From Sphingomonadales bacterium (GTDB lineage Bacteria; Pseudomonadota; Alphaproteobacteria; Sphingomonadales; Sphingomonadaceae), in the NCBI GenBank assembly GCA_027489295.1, contig JAIYAA010000413.1, positions 1-11,291 of the forward strand: a DNA stretch of 11,291 nucleotides. The letters run 5' to 3'. This document shows, one piece after another, positions 8,530 to 11,291 of this stretch. The notes beneath the pieces were generated by a model. The model had not been told where the DNA came from, ran no database searches, and saw nothing but the letters and a program-made list of their open reading frames with translations. Every line of letters begins with the position of its first letter. Position 1 is the stretch's first letter. Made by a program: the position numbers and the translations under genes.

Positions 8530-9084
8530 ATGCTGAGCGACAAGCCCGCTCTCCGCGCGCGACTCCGCGCCGAACGCGACCTGTTCGCGTCGCAATCGAG
8601 CACCGCGATCCGCGCGCCCCAGGCTTTTGTCGAGCGGCTGATGCCGGGGATGATCGTCGCGACCTATTGCCCGGTGGGCAGCGAGGCAGATCCCACCCAG
8701 CTTGCCGCCGCTGCCGCCGAGCGCGGCTGTGCGCTCGCCCTGCCGCACGTGATCGACCGAGCGGCGCCGATCCGATTTCTCGCCTGGGAGATGGGCGCCC
8801 CGCTGGTCGCCGGCCCCTTCGGCCTGCGCCAGCCCGACGATTCTGCGCCCGAAGTCGCGCCGGACGTCATCCTTACGCCGCTGATCGGCTTCGATCCTCG
8901 CTTCAACCGACTGGGCCAGGGCGCCGGGCATTATGACCGTGCCTTTGCGCGCTACGAGGCCGCATGGCGGGTGGGCGTTGCCTGGTCGGTCCAGGAAGTC
9001 CCTGCCCTGCCCGCCGACATCTGGGACGTTCCCCTCCACGCCATCGTGACGGAGCAGGGCATGCGCTGGCACGCCGAGCCATGA
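8530..9084 (+). CDS. fau: 5-formyltetrahydrofolate cyclo-ligase
   Basis: The 184-residue enzyme uses ATP to convert 5-formyltetrahydrofolate to 5,10-methenyltetrahydrofolate, recycling the inhibitory folate form into one-carbon metabolism. Recognisable parts are the N-terminal basic helix (KPALRARLRAERD), VATYCPVGSEADP (43-55) for substrate, the ATP/phosphate loop LGQGAGHYDRAFAR (128-141), a slightly altered form of the usual G-x-G-G-G-Y-Y-D-R, and WDVPLHAIVTE (165-175). I chose the ATG at 8530 because the frame further up (from 8464) lies inside 6S RNA. No Shine-Dalgarno sequence is evident, so expression may rely on read-through from ssrS, as in the E. coli ssrS-ygfA transcript. It overlaps the next gene by ATGA. 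Confidence 0.93.
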   Translation: MLSDKPALRARLRAERDLFASQSSTAIRAPQAFVERLMPGMIVATYCPVGSEADPTQLAAAAAERGCALALPHVIDRAAPIRFLAWEMGAPLVAGPFGLRQPDDSAPEVAPDVILTPLIGFDPRFNRLGQGAGHYDRAFARYEAAWRVGVAWSVQEVPALPADIWDVPLHAIVTEQGMRWHAEP

Positions 9085-9290
9085 ACCCCAGCTGGCGCAA
9101 ACCCGCCGGTGCGCTGGCGATCGTGGGGCTGATCCTGGTGTGGGTGGTGCTCGTCGCCAGCTTCTCCGGCCAGATCGGCGCGCTGCCGATCCTGGTGCAG
9201 ACGCTGATCTACCTGGCGCTGGGGATCGTCTGGATCCTGCCGCTCAAGCCGCTGCTGCGCTGGATGGAAACGGGGCGCTGGCGGGGGTGA
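9081..9290 (+). CDS. DUF2842 family small membrane protein
   Basis: The 69-residue protein has an N-terminal SWRKPAG, a first membrane helix at about 8-28, a short loop (SGQIGALP), and a second helix at about 36-57. It ends in WILPLKPLLRWMETGRWRG. This two-helix layout with a WxLPxxPLLRWM end matches my knowledge of the alphaproteobacterial DUF2842 family, whose function is not known. Its ATG overlaps the fau stop (ATGA), so the two are probably translationally coupled. That gives a linkage to the 6S/fau unit but does not indicate a job. Low-complexity hydrophobic content makes homology calls for such short proteins uncertain, though the context is right. Confidence 0.8.
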   Translation: MNPSWRKPAGALAIVGLILVWVVLVASFSGQIGALPILVQTLIYLALGIVWILPLKPLLRWMETGRWRG

Positions 9291-9312
9291 GGCAGCGCTG
9301 CCCCTAGCATTG

Positions 9313-9404
9313 TAATTCCGGCGAAAGCCGGAATCCATTGGGGCCTCCGTTGCCGCTCCTGCTGAAACCGAGACGACAATGGATCCCGGCTTCGCCGGGA
9401 TGAC
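9313..9404. repeat. REPIN-like inverted pair of CCGGC hairpins
   Basis: Two hairpins face each other. Left: ATTCCGGC/GCCGGAAT with a GAAA loop (9315-9334). Right: ATCCCGGC/GCCGGGAT with a TTC loop (9383-9401). Directly inside each is an inverted ATCCATTG (9333-9340) and CAATGGAT (9377-9384), and 36 bases lie between them. This is the common dispersed alphaproteobacterial palindrome with the CCGGCGAAAGCCGG core, here as an inverted pair. The left unit has diverged from the right. It lies between two convergent genes, where it could double as a transcript end for both. Confidence 0.75.
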
Positions 9405-9428
9405 GGCAAAATCAGCGGCCGGCGCGAC

Positions 9429-11087
9429 CTACCTTCCCGACGAATCCCGCTCCCGCACCGCCTTGAACTCCGACCCCGCCTTCCACGTTGGCCAAGCCGA
9501 TCCGTTCGCCAGTTCCGCCCCGATCGTGCCGAGCAGGTCGATGTCCTGCACCGCGCCGGCGAGATTCCAGTCCGGACCCCAGGCGTCGCAGGCCTGGTGA
9601 TAGCATTGGCCGGTATAGGCATCGATCCACGCCTGCCCGGCCGCCACCCCGCCCTGCTTCAGGTCCGACGCGCCCGCGATGCCCATCAAGAGCAGCGTCG
9701 GCACGCCCTGCTTGGCGAAGGAGAAATGGTCCGCCCGGTAGAACAGCCCGCGCTCGGGGAGGCCCTCGGGCGTCACCCGGCGGCCCTGCGTCGCCGCGAC
9801 CCGGGCCATGTCGTCCTCCAGCGTGTTCTGGCCCTTGCCGACCAGCACCACATCGTTGGCGAGGCCGGCGGTCTGGAGGATGTCGAGGGTGAGGTTGGCG
9901 ACGGTCTTGGCCATCGGCACCACCGGGTGCTGGGTATAGTAGAGCGAGCCGAGCAGCCCGCGCTCCTCCGCGGTCCAGGCGGCGAAGACGACGCTGCGCT
10001 TGGGCTTGGGCCCCGCCTGCATCGCGCGCGCGATCTCCAGCAGCCCGGCAATGCCCAGCGCATCGTCATTGGCGCCCGCGCGGTAGATGCGCCCCTTCGC
10101 ATCGGGCTTGCCGACGCCGTACGCATCCCAGTGTGCGCCGAACATCACCGCCTCGTCAGGCCGCTCGCTGCCGGGGATCTTCGCCAACACGTTATAGCTG
10201 TCGACCTGCTCGGCGGTGACCGGCACGTCGGCGGTGAAGCGCACGCCCGCCAGTGGCACCGGCCGGAAGCTCGCCTTGCGCGCCTCGACCCGCAGCTTGG
10301 CCAGGTCCAGCCCGGCCGCGGCGAACAGCCGCGTTGCCGCCCCGCCCTCCAGCCAGCCCTGCAGCGCGACGCTGGTGAGCTCCTCGGGCTTGCGGACGAT
10401 GTCGTAATTCTCGCCGCCGCTGCTGATCACCACGTTCCAGCCATAGCCCGCGCCCGGCGTATCGTGGACGATCAGCGCGCCGACCGCGCCGCGCCGGGCG
10501 GCTTCCTCGAACTTGTAGGTCCAGCGGCCATAATAGGTCATTGTCCGGCCGCCGAACGTGCCGGCGACAGGCTCGCCCTTCTCGGCCGAGAAGTCCGGAT
10601 CGTTGACGAGGAACACCGCGACCTTGCCCTTCAGGTCGACGCCCTTGAAGTCGTCCCAATGCCGCTCCGGCGCCGTCACGCCGTAGCCGACGAACACCAC
10701 CGGCGCACCCGCGATTCGCGCGGCGGCGTCGGGGCGAATCGTCGAGACGTAGAGGTCCTTCGCCTGCTCGACCGGCATCGCGCCCCTGGGCCCGTCGAAT
10801 CGCAGGGTGGCGGGCGTGCCGAGGCGCGTATGGAGCAGCGGCACCTTCTGCAGCCACTGGCCATCGGGGCCCGCTGGCTGCAGCCCCAGCGCCTCGAATC
10901 GCGCGACCAGATAGCCGAGCGTACGATCCTCGCCGCGGGTGCCGGGCGCGCGGCCCTCGAACGAATCGGAGGCGAGCGTGCGAACGGTCTGTTCGATTCG
11001 CGCTGGGTCACCGTCGATCTGGGCCGAGGCGGGGATGGCGGTGGTGGCGAGCAGCAGCGCAAGCGCGCGAGCAGGGGTGCGGATCAT
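9429..11087 (-). CDS. Secreted M28 family metallopeptidase with inserted PA-type domain
   Basis: The 552-residue protein is a zinc-dependent aminopeptidase- or carboxypeptidase-like enzyme of family M28. Residues 1-22 form a Sec signal peptide (basic start, hydrophobic ALALLLATTAIPA, cleavage after ASA), so it acts in the periplasm or outside. Residues of about 110-290 fit a protease-associated insert (VVFVGYG, KVAVFLVNDP, GAVGALIVHD). The two-zinc site is complete: His319 in GAHWDAYG, Asp341 in GANDDALG, the Glu374-Glu375 pair in TAEERG (catalytic base and ligand), Asp402 in LTLDI and His497 in CYHQACD, where Cys495 and Cys500 may form a disulfide. FYRADHFSFAKQGVPTLLL (449-467) is also typical. 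The ATG at 11085-11087 has only a weak upstream signal. It is monocistronic by layout, convergent with the DUF2842 gene, and starts 85 bases after the tRNA gene. Substrate is not predictable. Confidence 0.92.
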   Translation of the reverse strand: MIRTPARALALLLATTAIPASAQIDGDPARIEQTVRTLASDSFEGRAPGTRGEDRTLGYLVARFEALGLQPAGPDGQWLQKVPLLHTRLGTPATLRFDGPRGAMPVEQAKDLYVSTIRPDAAARIAGAPVVFVGYGVTAPERHWDDFKGVDLKGKVAVFLVNDPDFSAEKGEPVAGTFGGRTMTYYGRWTYKFEEAARRGAVGALIVHDTPGAGYGWNVVISSGGENYDIVRKPEELTSVALQGWLEGGAATRLFAAAGLDLAKLRVEARKASFRPVPLAGVRFTADVPVTAEQVDSYNVLAKIPGSERPDEAVMFGAHWDAYGVGKPDAKGRIYRAGANDDALGIAGLLEIARAMQAGPKPKRSVVFAAWTAEERGLLGSLYYTQHPVVPMAKTVANLTLDILQTAGLANDVVLVGKGQNTLEDDMARVAATQGRRVTPEGLPERGLFYRADHFSFAKQGVPTLLLMGIAGASDLKQGGVAAGQAWIDAYTGQCYHQACDAWGPDWNLAGAVQDIDLLGTIGAELANGSAWPTWKAGSEFKAVRERDSSGR

Positions 11088-11172
11088 CGCCGCAGCTTAG
11101 CGCAGAAACGGTGGGGCCTGCAAAGGGCCCGGCCAGCGCGCATTCCCGCGTTCTTCGGGGAGATGCGCCGCG

Positions 11173-11249
<77 letters not shown>

Positions 11250-11291
11250 TTGCTACCAAGCGAGGAAATCTTGGACGACCAGTGGTCGCCG

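Noticed and set aside
11114..11130. GGGCC/GGCCC hairpin between tRNA-Asp and the M28 gene as a tRNA terminator
   Set aside because: The stem is only five pairs and no T-run follows on the minus strand; too weak to call.

Overview
The window looks like chromosomal DNA from a high-GC alphaproteobacterium, most likely a sphingomonad (Sphingomonas or a close relative). This rests on gene content and order: a tkt-gap-pgk cluster with a class I (FbaB/DhnA-type) aldolase and thiE, a zauP-like/zapA/6S RNA/5-formyl-THF cyclo-ligase block, and a DUF2842 membrane protein. The C-rich and CCGGC-type palindromic repeats between genes also fit. No database search was possible, so the genus is an inference.

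Layout. Positions 1-282 hold no convincing gene. thiE (minus) is followed by a plus-strand alpha/beta hydrolase of the cofactor-free haloperoxidase/esterase type. Next come fbaB (minus), with its own 3' terminator and a long upstream region, then pgk (minus, with a strong terminator), gap and tkt (both minus). tkt and gap overlap by four bases (ATGA). gap and pgk are separated by 272 bases of palindromic DNA. From about 7.65 kb the direction switches to plus: a short coiled-coil gene (probable zauP), zapA, 6S RNA (ssrS), 5-formyltetrahydrofolate cyclo-ligase (fau) and a DUF2842 protein overlap or abut one another. A convergent secreted M28 metallopeptidase (minus) and a tRNA-Asp(GTC) gene (minus) close the window.

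How the genes work together. tkt, gap, pgk and fbaB cover the triose-phosphate part of central carbon metabolism and its link to pentose phosphates. In organisms that rely on the Entner-Doudoroff route, as many sphingomonads do, the aldolase is likely to act mainly in gluconeogenesis. thiE makes thiamine phosphate, the precursor of the cofactor transketolase needs. The plus-strand block joins Z-ring organisation (ZauP/ZapA) with 6S RNA, the growth-phase regulator of RNA polymerase, and one-carbon metabolism. The zapA-ssrS-fau arrangement is a recognised proteobacterial neighbourhood.

Most notable signals. (1) The gap-pgk spacer holds a 64-bp element that folds as three 9-bp stems, with complementary CCC and GGG loops. 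It is flanked by a 7-bp direct repeat, and removing it plus one repeat copy restores a perfect hairpin, so it looks like a tiny mobile element inserted inside another repeat. (2) The 6S RNA promoter appears to lie inside the 3' end of zapA, with its -10 box overlapping the zapA stop codon. (3) The fbaB upstream region carries four same-oriented ACCAAT boxes at helically phased spacing.
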